From Hyaloscypha bicolor E (Eukaryota; Ascomycota; Leotiomycetes; Helotiales; Hyaloscyphaceae): DNA of 64,000 bases. A program made the translations under genes and the position numbers. The notes beneath the pieces are model-generated. The model was not told where the DNA came from, did no database searches, and saw only the letters and a list, made by a program, of their open reading frames with translations. The stretch spans positions 1,798,001-1,862,000 of the forward strand of contig NW_020194517.1 of assembly GCF_002865645.1 (NCBI RefSeq). The letters are read 5' to 3'. Every line of letters starts with the position of its first letter. Position 1 is the first letter of the stretch. This document shows positions 1 through 11,030 of this stretch, one piece after another.

Positions 1-2644
1 ACCCCCATCTTCCTCGGCTGGCCGGGCGGTAACCTCCTCTTCCCCTTCACTGCGCTCCTTCCTCCCCAGGCTCAGTCCTCTCATCAACCCCTCTCCTACC
101 CATCTCTCAGCCCTCATCAGCGCATACCCAACAAGCAACCACTCACTCGGCTTCGCAACCTCCGCCTTTGGACGAAACTGGAAGTTCTCAAACCTGTCTC
201 CCCTCTTCTTCCAATACTCCGATTCCTTTTCAGACTTCATTTTCGTGATCAACGAAATCTTATATGATTCGTAAGTACGAGAGAAGAGTCTGACGAGGGT
301 GTTGAGATTGAAGACAACAAGGTACGTGGCGAGGGCGACGAAGATGATGACGTAGATCAGGATGTGGAGGGGGAAGAGGGTCTCGCTCATGCTCCAGAGG
401 GAGGTGCAGAAGGCGAGAGGGAGGAAGAAGATGCTGACGAATTTGAGGAGCTTTACGTTCTCTGTGGGGAGTAAGTAAGTATATTGAATATTTGGGAAAT
501 TGAGGGAGGAGGGTAGGTGGTCTAACCTCCTAGTCTTGTGGATGCTCGACTTTCCATGACGGCGCTGGCATTGAAAAGACCGTCTCGTAATGCGGTAACA
601 TTGGTATGGTGATGTTGCATGCGGTCCCGTAGAGCCTTCAGCTTTTCACAAAGTTTGTTGTTATCCTCAATGGTGTTTTTCGACTCCCCTGTTAGAAAGT
701 CGTCGAATTTTACTACCCATATATCTCTGCTGGCCTCCCATTGACGAATGGCGTCATTGATGTAAAGCATAAACTCTGACAGGCAGCTGAGACTCCAAAA
801 GTACTTTCGTGATCGTGAGAAGTTCTCATCATCGACGAGGAGGTTGTCGTGCTCCTTCGCTGTCAGGAAGGTTCTCCCGTCATCTAGGAAGCTGTCAAAA
901 TAGTCCACAAGCTCTCCCCATGTATTTATTAAATTGGCAAGAACCCCGCCAACGAAAAGAAGCATCCCTTGAAGCACGTCACAATTATGGAGCCCGAAAA
1001 TAGACGGCAGCTCAATATTGCCACTTGAAGTGAGGGCGACAAGTGTCCAGAAACGCGGAGGTTTCTTGGGTCGAGAATGGCAAATAACTTGAGATACAAA
1101 ACAAAGCTGGACATGTTAGCCTGGGTGAGTTTGTAAATTATTAGGTCACTTACCGAGACCACTTGTGATTGAATGCATGGTCCATCATTGTAGAGCCGAC
1201 CAGTGGTTCCTGGCCCACGCGATCCACCTTTTGGGGGTTCCTTGCAAATTTCATAAGATACGACTTGGAAATTTATAGAGTGGTATGATTCCAGATCGAG
1301 ATTGTGGTGCCTTAGCCCAGTATCAAGGGTCAAGGCACGTTGATCAGGGTTGGAAAACGAGCCCATCAAATGTTTGTCTGTACGTTCCAGTACCATAAAA
1401 TTCAGGCTACTCCTCTGTGTTCCTCCCGGTTCTGATTTCAATACTGGAAAGAGAGGAGCTTTCTCATGTAAATGCATGATTACATTTCCAAGATCCACTC
1501 TTGTCTCTTGGCCAGTTGCGGGCAAAGTAAGACCTTGAAGGTGTCTTTGCACAAGTCAGTTCTGGCGACATAATGTTATTTGAATACTGCCAGTATTCTG
1601 TTGATAGACGAACACTCACATTACTCTATTCCATGAAGCCCCACATTCGTCTCGCAATACCCGTTTCACTCCCTCTGTGTGGGATTCATTAATCTCAAAA
1701 GTCGGCGTTGCAATTAACATCCCAAGCCTTGCATAAAACCCAATGTCTTCTTGCTGTATATGCGTCTCTGGCTACTGGTAAGTTACCCTCACGCCTTCAT
1801 TTCCAAAATCAGTGATCGAGAAGGACAAATTGTCCCACCAGCTCCTGTCACTGAAGCATTGTCCAATACTTCGGGCAATAGCCTCTTCCTTTTCGTGTGG
1901 AAGTGATAAAAGGACATGTTTCTGAAAGGCGAGGTCGACTCGATTATCGGGAGGTATGGCCCAAAAAATGCCAAAAAGTTCAGCCCATAAGGCTTCCATT
2001 TCGGGCGTTGAGTTGCGAGGTTGTCCAGACTCATCTTTCGCGAGGTCTACCCAATCCTGGGCCGGCATTTTGAAATAATAATCGTTCAGGCCATCATTAC
2101 CCCGGCCTGTCTGGTCTTGGGGATGGATTCCAATATCTGAAGCTGTTGACGAGCCTCCTCCATGTTGCTCGGATTAAGGACTTGTGTCGGTAGTGGGCGC
2201 TGTAGGAGAGATGATCTGGGTCTGGATACTTGATGAGCTCTCTCCATGTGGCTCCACTTGAGGAACAAATATAGGCGCTGTGGGGGAGATATCTAGGGTC
2301 TGGACATCTTTGCTAGGTTCTGTACTGCTGCTGGGCTTGAGGACGGTCTCTGGCTGGGTTGGTCTCTCTATCCCTTTCCCCTTTTGCGACGAAGCATTGT
2401 GTGCGACGGGGTCTTCTTCGACGGCAGACGCAACTCTTTCCAAGTCACGTCCATCCTTGACGCTGTTAGCTGACTCTGCGAGCACTCGTGGGCCGTTCCC
2501 TCCCTGAGGTAGAGCTGTGCCCTCCTCGACCTGACCAGGGGCTGCTGCCTTGGTCGTCGCAACACTGGACTCGATCGATTTCAAGCGTCCATCAATCCGG
2601 TTCAATACCTCCAGCAACCTCTCCAGGACATCTTTGTCATCCAT
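1..2644 (-). CDS. CorA-like membrane protein, 3'-truncated by window edge, two in-frame stops
   Basis: The C-terminal half matches a common fungal family: a long helical, coiled-coil-like region (SRSRKYFWSLSCLSEF, ending LRDGLFNASAVMESRAST) followed by two membrane segments (KFVSIFFLPLAFCTSLWSM; HILIYVIIFVALATYLVVF), as in CorA-type divalent cation channels. The usual GMN motif reads SMS here, so transport is doubtful. Introns that restore the frame: 526-462, 1153-1107 (branch GCTAACA) and probably 1619-1545. The N-terminal part is polar and Ser/Pro-rich; I place the start at 2644 (MDDKDVLERLLEVL). The same frame runs through a TAA (2176-2174) and a TAG (1774-1772). Either these are nonsense mutations, or very short or unusual introns remove them. 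The frame is open to base 1, so the true C-terminus lies outside the window. Family assignment is good; intactness is uncertain. Confidence 0.7.
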
Positions 2645-3547
2645 GTCGTTAGCATCCGTGTTAGCGCAAAAGCGTGAAAAGGGGGGCAGGTAAAACGTGA
2701 GACGACACGGGTGCTGCAAGCTGCGAGGCTGCGACAGAGATCTTACCCGTTGTCTAATCGGACAGAGAGGGGCCCCTGCCAGTGCCGTCATCGCCACCCC
2801 ATACTCTCGCCGCACTTCTCTTGCGCGGCAGGCAGGCAGGAAGGCTCCATTTTCATGATCCAAATCTGGGATTTTCTTCAATTCCCGTTCCAATGGAAGA
2901 ACAAGCGGGGAGCTGAGCCACAGAAGCCATACGTCACTGTGGGACACCAGGAATTAAAGTTGCCTGCCAACTTCGGTAACCCTGGTGATCGTCACCTGAT
3001 GATCCTGTCAAGGGCTGAAATCTTGCACGATAAACTGTGGCTCAGTCCACTTTGCAGCATTTCCAAAATATCACCAACTTCACTTTGCGCAAAGGCCGAC
3101 TGAATTGATTAGAAAAACCCCTCGAAGTGTCAGGTTCGATGGATAAACACTTCAGGATGCAGGAGGCCCAAAAATGAAACAAAAAGCTTGTTGGCGAACG
3201 TCGGCCAGGGCTGAGCCACGACACTCGAGCGTTCAGTCTGGGGTCGACTGCAGGGGTCGACACGACTTGAAGGCGCCAATGACGAATCAGGAACAAAACG
3301 GGATCACATTCCTTGCTTTTGTGGCTGCCGATTCAGCTGTGACAATCCGGGAACAACACACGATCCTTTTCACACCACTTGAAACGTTTAAATAAAACCT
3401 GGCCACACCCCTTCTGCACGACTGCTATTCTGCTTCCCCGTTCACCTGCCCACCCTCAAAAGCAACTTTGAAGTAGTCGACATCTCTCGCATCCAGACAC
3501 AAACTACCAATAAACAAATCCAAGTCAGATCAACAACACAGGTCAAA
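2645..3547. other. Divergent intergenic region
   Basis: Shared upstream region of the minus-strand CorA-like gene and the plus-strand SUR7/PalI-like gene. A TATA-like TTTAAATAAAA lies near 3388 and a pyrimidine-rich stretch just before 3548. Open frames here are short and show no family signal. Confidence 0.6.
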
Positions 3548-4330
3548 ATGGCGAAGACGGGCATCTTCCATCATGTCGGCACCTTCCTGCTCTTCGTAGC
3601 AGCGATTCTGCTCCTCATCACCACGATCTCGGCGCCTGTTGTGGGAGACATCGCCATCCTGAAAGTGACGCTCACCAACAAGACTGATCTCCGCAACTCC
3701 TCCGTCACATTCGGAACTTTTGGCCACTGCATCCTCGATGTGGCTCCCGTCCAGTAAGTCCTCATTGCACCACACTCACACTTGCGCATAGCTGACAGTC
3801 TCCTGTCAAACAGAACCGATCAAGATTTCTGCTACCCCAAGCATATTGGCTATAACCCAGCGGAAATCATGAGCCAAATCGATCAGACCACTTTCACGAC
3901 AGCCGCTACCGATACCTCGAAGGCGCTCACGCGTGTCATGATCCTCCACCCGATCGCCTGCGGCGTCGCATTCATCGCGTTCCTCCTCGCGCTCGGCTCT
4001 GGAGTCTGCGGCGCGATCTTCGCAGCAATGGTCGCCGCCGTGGCCTGGCTCATTACACTCGTGGTCATGGTGACGGATTTCGTGCTTTTCGGCATCATCA
4101 AGCGCCACGTCAACGGCGATGGAAGCGGAAGCCACGCCGTGTTCAGCACCGGCATGTGGACGATTCTTGCGGCCATGGTCATTCTGTTCTTCGCGACCTT
4201 CATCGTGCTGTTCACTTGCTTCTCGTCGAGAATGCACCGACAGGACCGCCACTCGAGCAAGGAGGCTGGATACAATGGAACCACGACGACCCGCAGGAGA
4301 CACTTCTGGCAGCGCCGGAACAGATACTAG
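3548..4330 (+). CDS. SUR7/PalI (Rim9-like) family four-span membrane protein
   Basis: Two exons, 3548-3753 and 3814-4330, with a 60-bp intron (GTAAGT...AACAG), give 240 residues. The N-terminus is a membrane segment (residues about 8-32, TFLLFVAAILLLITTISAP) followed by an extracellular loop with N-glycosylation sequons (NKT, NSS) and a conserved Cys. Three more membrane segments follow (VAFIAFLLALGSGVCGAIF; VAAVAWLITLVVMVTDFVLF; WTILAAMVILFFATFIVLF), then a basic cytoplasmic tail rich in Arg and His. This layout is that of the SUR7/PalI family, whose members act in eisosomes or in ambient-pH sensing at the plasma membrane. Canonical PalI is longer in many fungi because of an extended C-tail, so this may be a shorter relative. 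Splice sites keep frame exactly. Confidence 0.88.
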
Positions 4331-5205
4331 ATCTCTCAACCCCTCTCCAGCCGAAATTCACGTCAAAGAGATAAGAATGGATGGGAGCAGGAGATCAGAT
4401 GCCGCGGGCGGAAATTGGGGGTCTCTTTTCAGCAGGGGCGTTTTGCGGCGTCCTGATTGATCGGCACAGAGATTGATTTCCTTGAAACCTTGTGATTTTC
4501 TGCCGTGTCGGCCAGCGCTTGCATCACGAGATACCAGAATGGATCGCAGAAGATTCACATAATAGTCCCCTTTTTTGTACCATGATACCAAATGCACACA
4601 TCTTTGAAGCCAATTGCAGTTGCTCAAATCTTGTAATCGTTTCGAACTGACAAGGGAAAAAGCAAAAGTGAATCGATGAGGTTGACGCCAAGAACGCTAA
4701 ACCTGCGCGACAACCCCCAAACTTAACCTTAACAGAACTTCAACTCTGCACAATCGACACCAATCTGATAAGATCATTAGTCATGGAGAAATCAGCTGGT
4801 CTTTATAAACGCTCCCTGCGCCGATTGGAAAATTGATCTGAGTCGCAAGTCCAGGGCTCCGTCCGTTTCGCCAATTTGGTGCAATTGGATGTGAGCCCAT
4901 TTGAGGACCGTTGGTCATATGAGCGATGTCGATTTCACTCTAGTAATGTGGTCCTTAATCTCGCTACGCAGCATTTTTCATTTTCAAGTCAAAATATCAA
5001 GCTCTTTAGAGAAAATCCAAGAAATTTATGGATTATCTCATCCGGCTCGGTTCCAGCTTTTGGGGGCCATGTAGCCATGTTCTAACTCCCTGTCCCCACG
5101 CTTCACTGCGCCCTGTGGAGCATTTTAAGTGGGACCTCCTAACCTCTTGGGAAACGCGAAAAACATGTCTGCACAATTTAATTGCGCTCCCCTATTGAAT
5201 TTAAA
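4331..5205. other. Intergenic, nothing recognised
   Basis: 3' flank of the SUR7/PalI-like gene, then non-coding sequence of ordinary base composition. Short open frames (for example around 4876-5085) lack any family pattern or splice support. Confidence 0.5.
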
Positions 5206-5430
5206 TACCCGTTCGTACCTCCCACCAGTTACCACTGGTGGTTCATGAGAGCGACTGGGCCAAGTATTTCACATAGTAAATTTGTATGGGAGGTACAGTA
5301 CCTCTAGCCAGCTGGTCTGTGCTGGTCTGTGCTACAAATTTAGCGAGGAACACCAATTTGGGGGGTGGCTCAGCCGCCCAGTCGCTCTCATGAAACCCCA
5401 GTGGTAACTGGTGGGAGGTACGAACGGGTA
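5206..5430. mobile_element. MITE-like inverted-repeat element, copy 1
   Basis: A 225-bp segment begins TACCCGTTCGTACCTCCCAC and ends with its inverted complement GTGGGAGGTACGAACGGGTA. The match extends about 50 bp into each end (through GAGAGCGACTGGG / CCCAGTCGCTCTC). No coding capacity. A second, diverged copy lies 315 bp downstream. The size and long terminal inverted repeats are those of a non-autonomous DNA element; a TA target duplication is possible but not resolved. Confidence 0.8.
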
Positions 5431-5745
5431 GCGCTGTCCAATATTCTGTGAAAATTTGGGATCAATTTTCAATTTGGACTTTATTGGTACTGTAGCACAA
5501 TTATTGTCGCGTGCGCACGCGTAAAGTGTGCTTTTTGCTCCTCCGCCGATGGCAACCTTAATTACGCTCCTACTCCACTGTCTTTTGAAGGTTGCAACGG
5601 AGCCGGATGGGATAGCAGAGAGACGACGATTGTAACAATATTATTTTTATCCTACTATTACTTACAGTTACTAAGCTCGCATTAAGGGACGCGGTAACGC
5701 ACGTTTTGCTGGCGCGACATTGCTTGATATTCGATGAAATGACCT
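5431..5745. other. Spacer between the two inverted-repeat elements
   Basis: About 315 bp without coding signal. It holds a GC-rich patch (GTGCGCACGCG near 5511) and AT-rich flanks. It could be unique sequence trapped between two insertions. Confidence 0.4.
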
Positions 5746-5994
5746 TTCCCCGTTCGTACCTTCCACCAGTACCACTGGTGGTTCGTGAAAGCGATTGGTC
5801 CATACTAGCAACTGTGCCACGCCACCCCAAAATTGGGGATCTTCGCTAAATCATGGCACGGACCAGCTAGGAGCAGCTAGCTTGAAGTACCTCTTGCTCA
5901 AATTTACTATGTGAAATACTTGGCCCAGTCGCTAGTACGGCCTAGCCGCTTTCACGAACAACCAGTGGCGACTAGTGGAGGGAATAAACGGGTA
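5746..5994. mobile_element. MITE-like inverted-repeat element, copy 2 (opposite orientation)
   Basis: The left end (CCCCGTTCGTACCTTCCACC) and right end (GAGGGAATAAACGGGTA) are imperfect inverted repeats of the same family as copy 1. The interior read on the minus strand shares blocks with copy 1, such as CTGGGCCAAGTATTTCACAT and AGTAAATTTG, so the copy is inverted relative to the first. About 249 bp, no coding capacity, more diverged than copy 1 in its terminal repeats. Confidence 0.75.
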
Positions 5995-6485
5995 GAGGTA
6001 GTAGACTTTTTTGACTGAGTGAAATTGGGTCAATTTGGGCCGGTTTTGTCAAATTCGCAGCCTACAGCTGTGTCGGCCTTCGCCAATTTGATGAAATTAC
6101 AGTAGGTCCTGAATGTGGCTACATTAACCCCCACACGTAATAAAAACGGCAGCCAGCCTGAGTCAGCACTACGCCGACCTTACCTCACACCTCACCTGCT
6201 AGTAAGACCGCCGAGACGTGCGCCCCTCTCCGCTCAGGATGGAAGCCCAAGCTGGCCTGCTTGGTGTCCCCACCTAGCCTATTACAGGTGGGGTTTTTGG
6301 TTGTTTTCTTAGCGTGCCTTGCCTTTGATGCCTGAAAAGCAATTGTTTTGAACCTGCGGCATCTTGCGTGCATGGCGCTGAGCAGCCATACGAGTACGGG
6401 CTGCTAGGCGAGAGCGCGCGGCGTTGGCAGTGGAGAGGTTTCAGCCTGGATACGAGGATGTGGATCTGATTGCTATATCTTCAAA
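5995..6485. other. Intergenic, nothing firm
   Basis: Non-coding by eye. It contains a GC-rich stretch (6150-6440) and a short palindromic motif around ACCTAGCCTATTACAGGTGGGGTTTTTGG. No gene or RNA family was recognised. Confidence 0.4.
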
Positions 6486-6868
6486 TTAGCTGTCTGCCAC
6501 GAACTCCTTTTTGTCAAAAACGGTTCTGCGTCTAATCAATGTCTTCATAACATCAATTTCAATCAACTCAAAGTTCTCCGTCAAAATGATTAGGGCTGGC
6601 GGCCGCAGGCCCTTGCCGAACAGCACAGCCGCAAAATTGCGGGACTGAGGGGATTCAGCCGGAGGCTGAGGCTCACCCGTCCCAGTCAGCCAGTCCTCGT
6701 GTCTTGGATCCGAAAATAACACTCAATCAAAATTAAGATTGCCGTAAGGCTGTCAGCCCAATTCTGCAGCTCGCCGGAGCTGGCAGCGAACTCGGGCCTC
6801 CAAAGTGGTTTCACATAAATTCGACGGTCCCATCGATCTGCCTTTCTATTTTCCTTTTCGTCGGACAT
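6486..6868 (-). pseudogene. Possible small hypothetical gene with broken frame
   Basis: An ATG at 6868 (MSDEKENRKADRWDRR) opens a frame that overlaps a second open frame ending at 6486 (ending RRTVFDKKEFVADS). They are in different frames, and no convincing GT-AG intron joins them, so either a one-base indel or chance open frames are involved. The upstream end sits only about 105 bp from the start of the Kre9-like gene on the other strand. I do not recognise a family. Low confidence that this was ever a gene. Confidence 0.22.
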
Positions 6869-6973
6869 CCCCAAGGCTCAACTTCGTCAACACTTCACTT
6901 CTAATCGTCATCCTCTCACCAACACTCGCTATTTCCTCTATTCTCAATTAATAATCCTTGCTCCATAATCAAG

Positions 6974-7580
6974 ATGCGTTCCTCAATCTTCGTTCCTCTC
7001 GTCGCTCTCGCAGCCTCGGTCTCTGGTAGGAGAACACCCTTCCATACCTCTTACCCCTTACTAACGCCGTTCAGCAATCCAAATAACCTTCCCCAACATC
7101 ACCGGCGTGACCGGAACGCCGTCAATCGACCTCTCCGTCGCGCAAACCATAACCTGGATCACTGACTCCTCGCAAGACGCGAAAACGATCTCGAAAATCG
7201 CATTGGTCGTCCCTCCCGCCGCCGGTGCCACCGACCTGATGACGCCCGTCTCCTCCACGACCATCGCCTCGGACGTCTCGACCGCCGACCTGAAATACGT
7301 GATGCAGCCGCCTAGTGGCTTGACCGTCAACGATACGTACCAGATCTGGTTCTACGGCGCGTACAACAGCACGACGGAGGGCGTGCTGGCCGAGAGTCCG
7401 TTCTTCAAGGCCGGCAAGATCTCGTCTTCTGCTGCTTCGACGACAACAGGGGGGAACAGCCCCAGCCCCACGGGGTCCACGACGACCGTCAGCGCGACCA
7501 AGAAGGCTAACTCTGGGAATGCGCTAAAGGCGTTTGGTGGTGCGGGGCTTCTGACTGCTCTTACTTTCTTGGTCTTGTAG
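6974..7580 (+). CDS. Kre9/KNH-like secreted, probably GPI-anchored wall protein
   Basis: Exons 6974-7025 and 7075-7580 flank a 49-bp intron with a CTAAC branch site at 7061; the product has 185 residues. Residues 1-18 form a signal peptide (MRSSIFVPLVALAASVSA) and the intron interrupts its cleavage region. The next ~100 residues (ITFPNITG...QTITWITDSS...FFKAG) have the pattern of the Kre9/KNH N-terminal beta-sandwich domain, linked in yeast to beta-1,6-glucan assembly. A Ser/Thr-rich stretch (SSSAASTTTGG, TGSTTTVSA) and a C-terminal hydrophobic tail after a small-residue site (NSGNA...LLTALTFLVL) suggest GPI anchoring. The family is widespread among fungi as small wall or effector-like proteins; the exact role is unknown. 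Confidence 0.85.
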
Positions 7581-7970
7581 AGTAGTGGTGCGATCGCGTG
7601 TTGTGGTGGTGCTGGTGGGCCGATGGAAAGGGGCGGGTGTCGCGTGCCTGTGTGCCAAGGGACGGGACATAAATGAAAGTGATTCAATTTTCAGGGGGTT
7701 TCGGCACTTTGCTTTTTTCTTTTTCGGGCGATAGCGATATACCAAAGTAGTAATTATGATGATAATCAGTTGAGATGAGGAGCAAGCCACTTTCGATCCT
7801 AAATTGAATCTTGCGCCGGTGAAATAATCTCACTTTTCAGCTTCTCGACTTTGTGTGGAAGGGGAATTCGTGATATTGTGATGCGCTCCCCAAAAAAACA
7901 AAAAAAAAGAGGCATCTGCAACATCCCCCGACTCGCTAAAAGCGGTCCGACGTCACCCATGCAACGAACC
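7581..7970. other. 3' flank, nothing recognised
   Basis: Downstream region of the Kre9-like gene. It holds pyrimidine tracts (TTTTTTCTTTTTCGGGCG near 7712) and an A-rich patch near 7890. No coding signal. Confidence 0.45.
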
Positions 7971-8264
7971 TTAAAGGAACTTCAGCCTGCGGTCAGCCTC
8001 CCAATATCCCAGCCCAGCTGGAAAAGCTTCAATCGAGTATTTGGACAGAAACTCTTCTTCTGTCTTGAAAGGAATTTCAATGCAATGCGTTGCGTTCTCC
8101 AAGCCTCGGCAGAGGTACGGGCCCACCGCTGAACCGTGCAGACGACTCGGAAGCTTTAGAGAGACTTCGAGTGGGTCAATGGCGAATCCAGGAAATTGTT
8201 CGAGCTCAACCTTGATACTGTACCATGGGCACGGGAAGATGAGATGGAGTTGTAGATTGGCCAT
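7971..8264 (-). CDS. Small hypothetical protein
   Basis: An uninterrupted frame from ATG 8264 (MANLQLHLIFPCPWYSIKVE) to a stop at 7971 gives 97 residues; an upstream in-frame ATG at 8303 would add 13. Composition looks protein-like (alternating hydrophobic stretches, balanced charges; FKTEEEFLSKYSIEAFPAGL near the C-terminus), but I recognise no domain. It faces the Kre9-like gene tail to tail. It could equally be a chance open frame. Confidence 0.35.
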   Translation of the reverse strand: MANLQLHLIFPCPWYSIKVELEQFPGFAIDPLEVSLKLPSRLHGSAVGPYLCRGLENATHCIEIPFKTEEEFLSKYSIEAFPAGLGYWEADRRLKFL

Positions 8265-8695
8265 GTAGCTTGGGAATGGGGTTGATTGGTGATGGGAGTA
8301 CATTGTGACACGTGCTGCTGGGAGCTTGCATTGGCCTCAAGAGATCCACCTCAACAACGAGCTATCTTGCATCGGTACACTGAACACAGCAGCAAAAGCG
8401 AACGCAGCTTGCCGCCTCGCTTATCTAGAATGTATAGACTTCCGATCCCACTGATGGAGTTTTAAACTTCCCCAACGCAGGTCTGGATGAGGATTCGACG
8501 TCTCCGCGCTCACGGCTATCAAGGTAAATTGTACAGCGGCGCCTGAGTTCATTCAAAGGTCCCTTGTGACGCCATGGTGTGGGAACTAAAGGACTAGACC
8601 TCGATGGAGGCTCTAGGGCGAGCCTCTTCGCGTTGTCGTGATGTTCCAGGTACTCACGGTACAATAAAAAACTTGGTCCAACACACACTCACATA
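8265..8695. other. Intergenic, nothing recognised
   Basis: No convincing coding or structural signal; one 87-codon minus-strand open frame (8688-8425) lacks any family pattern. Confidence 0.4.
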
Positions 8696-9374
8696 ATCGT
8701 CCACAGAGACTGCGTATGTCTCTCAGGAGTTTCTACCGAAAGCTCAGGCACTCCGTGTCGCAGCAAACCCGGATTATAATGCAACCTAAGGCCGAGGCCG
8801 TCGAGCTTACCGGAATGTCTGCTTGCTGCCATACGTCAACCCAGAAGCTCTGATGAATGACCCGACCAGGTTTTTGAGTCTGTTGTACCATCGAACACAA
8901 TACTCACCCGAACAACAGGTACCTTATGATAAGTTCCTCCTCGACAAAACCTGGGAGCTAGGATCGTTCCCTACAACATACAACGCGAAGTGCATTACGA
9001 TGTTTGGTGAAAAATACGGCACACCGACACCTTGGGAGCGCGGTGCAGCTCACAACTGGAAGATCATTGGTTTCCCTCTGGGTTTCTTGATTCTCGAGGC
9101 GCAGTAACGACTTACGCAATTTCCTCGAGGGGTTGTTGAGAACCTTGTTGTAGGGCTTGTACGGAATGATGTAACGGCTCATTCAAACAACTTCACTGAA
9201 GCGCTTGAGAACGGGCCGAAGAGATGCAATGAGTGTCTTCATCAACTGAGTTTGCTTCGGTATATCTGTTCCCCTACCGGAATGTTTGCTCTTCCCAACC
9301 CTTTCCTTCCCCGAATTGTTTTCTTGCGAACTAAGCTCGCATATACGGATGTGCTACGCCAAGGGATACCCTGA
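8696..9374 (+). pseudogene. Decayed fragment of an uncharacterised fungal protein
   Basis: One continuous frame runs from about 8696 to the TGA at 9372-9374 and is broken by TAA at 8787-8789 and TAA at 9105-9107. The sequence between is clearly protein-like: RRAYRNVCLLPYVNPEALMN, TWELGSFPTTYNAKCITMFG, GAAHNWKIIGFPLGFLILEA, then RLTQFPRGVVENLVVGL after the second stop. From memory this pattern recurs in uncharacterised fungal proteins. No proper start or splice model restores it. Best read as the C-terminal remnant of a gene inactivated by nonsense changes. Confidence 0.6.
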
Positions 9375-9933
9375 TGTTTTGGCAGTGCAGCAAGAAGCCG
9401 AGCTAAGATAGCGTTTCTTCAGCTCTCCTCCCGTATCTATTCCCCAGATTTACATCCATGCAGGAGTCTAAGGGCAATTCGGCAAAATCGCCATCTCCAG
9501 CCTTGATCCATATGACAGACCGTTCCGACGTGTTGGGCGTTCTTTGCAGTATATCTTTCCGAGTACAATTGTTAAAACGAGTTGTTGAGAAACCAGGAAA
9601 GTAAAATACGTGTTCTGGATCAGTTTTATAGATAGATAGGGCTATCTTTTCTTTATTTGGCTGTATGCTGCCGCCTTTCCTCGGCAGCTTACCAGAACGG
9701 GGTGAACCTTAAAAAGGACGAGTCTGACGTAAATAGCCTTTGTTCAAATGGTGCAAGCGAAAATTTCAATTGAATCTCAAAATGGAACGATCATTGTTAT
9801 TTTAAACACAGATCACAAAGTGATTAAGATGAATAGATACTCTTGAAAATTACACTGTTCAAAGAGCGTATTGCACTCAAGAAAAAATTCATTTTTGTTG
9901 AAGGCCTCCCCGCTCATAGCATGCGCATATAAT
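9375..9933. other. Intergenic, nothing recognised
   Basis: Moderately AT-rich sequence between two gene remnants; no open frame with protein-like character. Confidence 0.4.
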
Positions 9934-10206
9934 TTAGTAAAGTCGTTCCCCGAAGGCCAAATCAAAATCACCACTCAGAGCTAGGTTCACATTCAAATCC
10001 TGCTGAGATTGATGAGGATCAGGATCTGGGTCCGGACTCAGAATGAACAGAGTCTGGACGTTTAGTCGGTCTCTCATATTCTGCAGGTCCGGCTATTCTT
10101 TCTCGGGATCGACCTCTTTTTTTTGTATTCAGCTCAGGCTCTGTGCATCTAAGCGGCTCTGGTCGGTGTGCCAGGCAACGATCCCATTTCTGTGGTCAAA
10201 CTCGAT
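9934..10206 (-). pseudogene. Short decayed coding remnant
   Basis: On the minus strand one frame reads IEFDHRNGIVAWHTDQSRLD, then a TGA, a run of eight A, a TAG, then PDLQNMRDRLNVQTLFIL, an SPDPDPDPHQSQQD segment and LALSGDFDLAFGERLY before a TAA at 9934-9936. The protein-like stretches in one frame, split by two stops, suggest the 3' end of a gene now dead. An acidic low-complexity tail like this is common at C-termini of fungal regulators, but no domain is left to classify it. Confidence 0.4.
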
Positions 10207-11030
10207 CTAAAGGGAAGTACTTCACTTGTTAGCCTATTAATTTTTGCGGGAAGTTATTAGACCTTTGTATCTTACTCTCTTACGGGCATTACGACATTGT
10301 GTTTGGTTGGAGATTTATTGACAGTAGCAGTTGGCCCTCCAAGTCAAGGACTTGAGGGCACATATATACATAGTAACGTGATTTGTCAGGTAACACCCAT
10401 ATGACAAATCAGCTGACATACAGAAATTGAGAAATTGGTAGAAGGGTTCACTGGCCAACCGCCCAACCAAAAAACCGTAATATTTAATTAGCATCTTAAA
10501 ATAAGTATAATTCCTACTAAACACTAATATTTCATTGTGTTCTTAATCCCCTGATAGCTATATATTACTTTAAGATTACGTGGTATTGCTAAAATTACTT
10601 ATAATATAGTATTTTCGGCATTTCCCTACTAATTTTTACTGTGAGGAATGTGTTGAGTTTTCAAAGATGATTGTATTGTATCTATGGGGAATTCTACTTT
10701 TAGTGGTGAGGCTTACGTCATCCTCCTCCCATGTTCCCAACAATTATGTGGTTATTAAATTACGATTTTCCCAAAATAGCGCGCTATTTTGGACGGTTGG
10801 GGCTAGTTGAACCCTTCTAAGCTGACGTGTAGTAACGTCACTTTCAATACATTGCCTACACTTAAACGAATTTAACCTCCTGCGCTTCTCACTACTGTTT
10901 TCCTCACTTGGGGGAGACTGGCGACCCAGATAATTGGGGAAGAGGATGTTGATCAATTGATGGTTTGTGAGGAGGGATAAGTACAGTAGCTTGCAAGGTA
11001 GCCAAATCTATCGTCAACCGATAGCTTGAT
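10207..11030. other. Intergenic, AT-rich, nothing recognised
   Basis: AT-rich, particularly 10480-10720. Short open frames show no family pattern. Confidence 0.4.
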
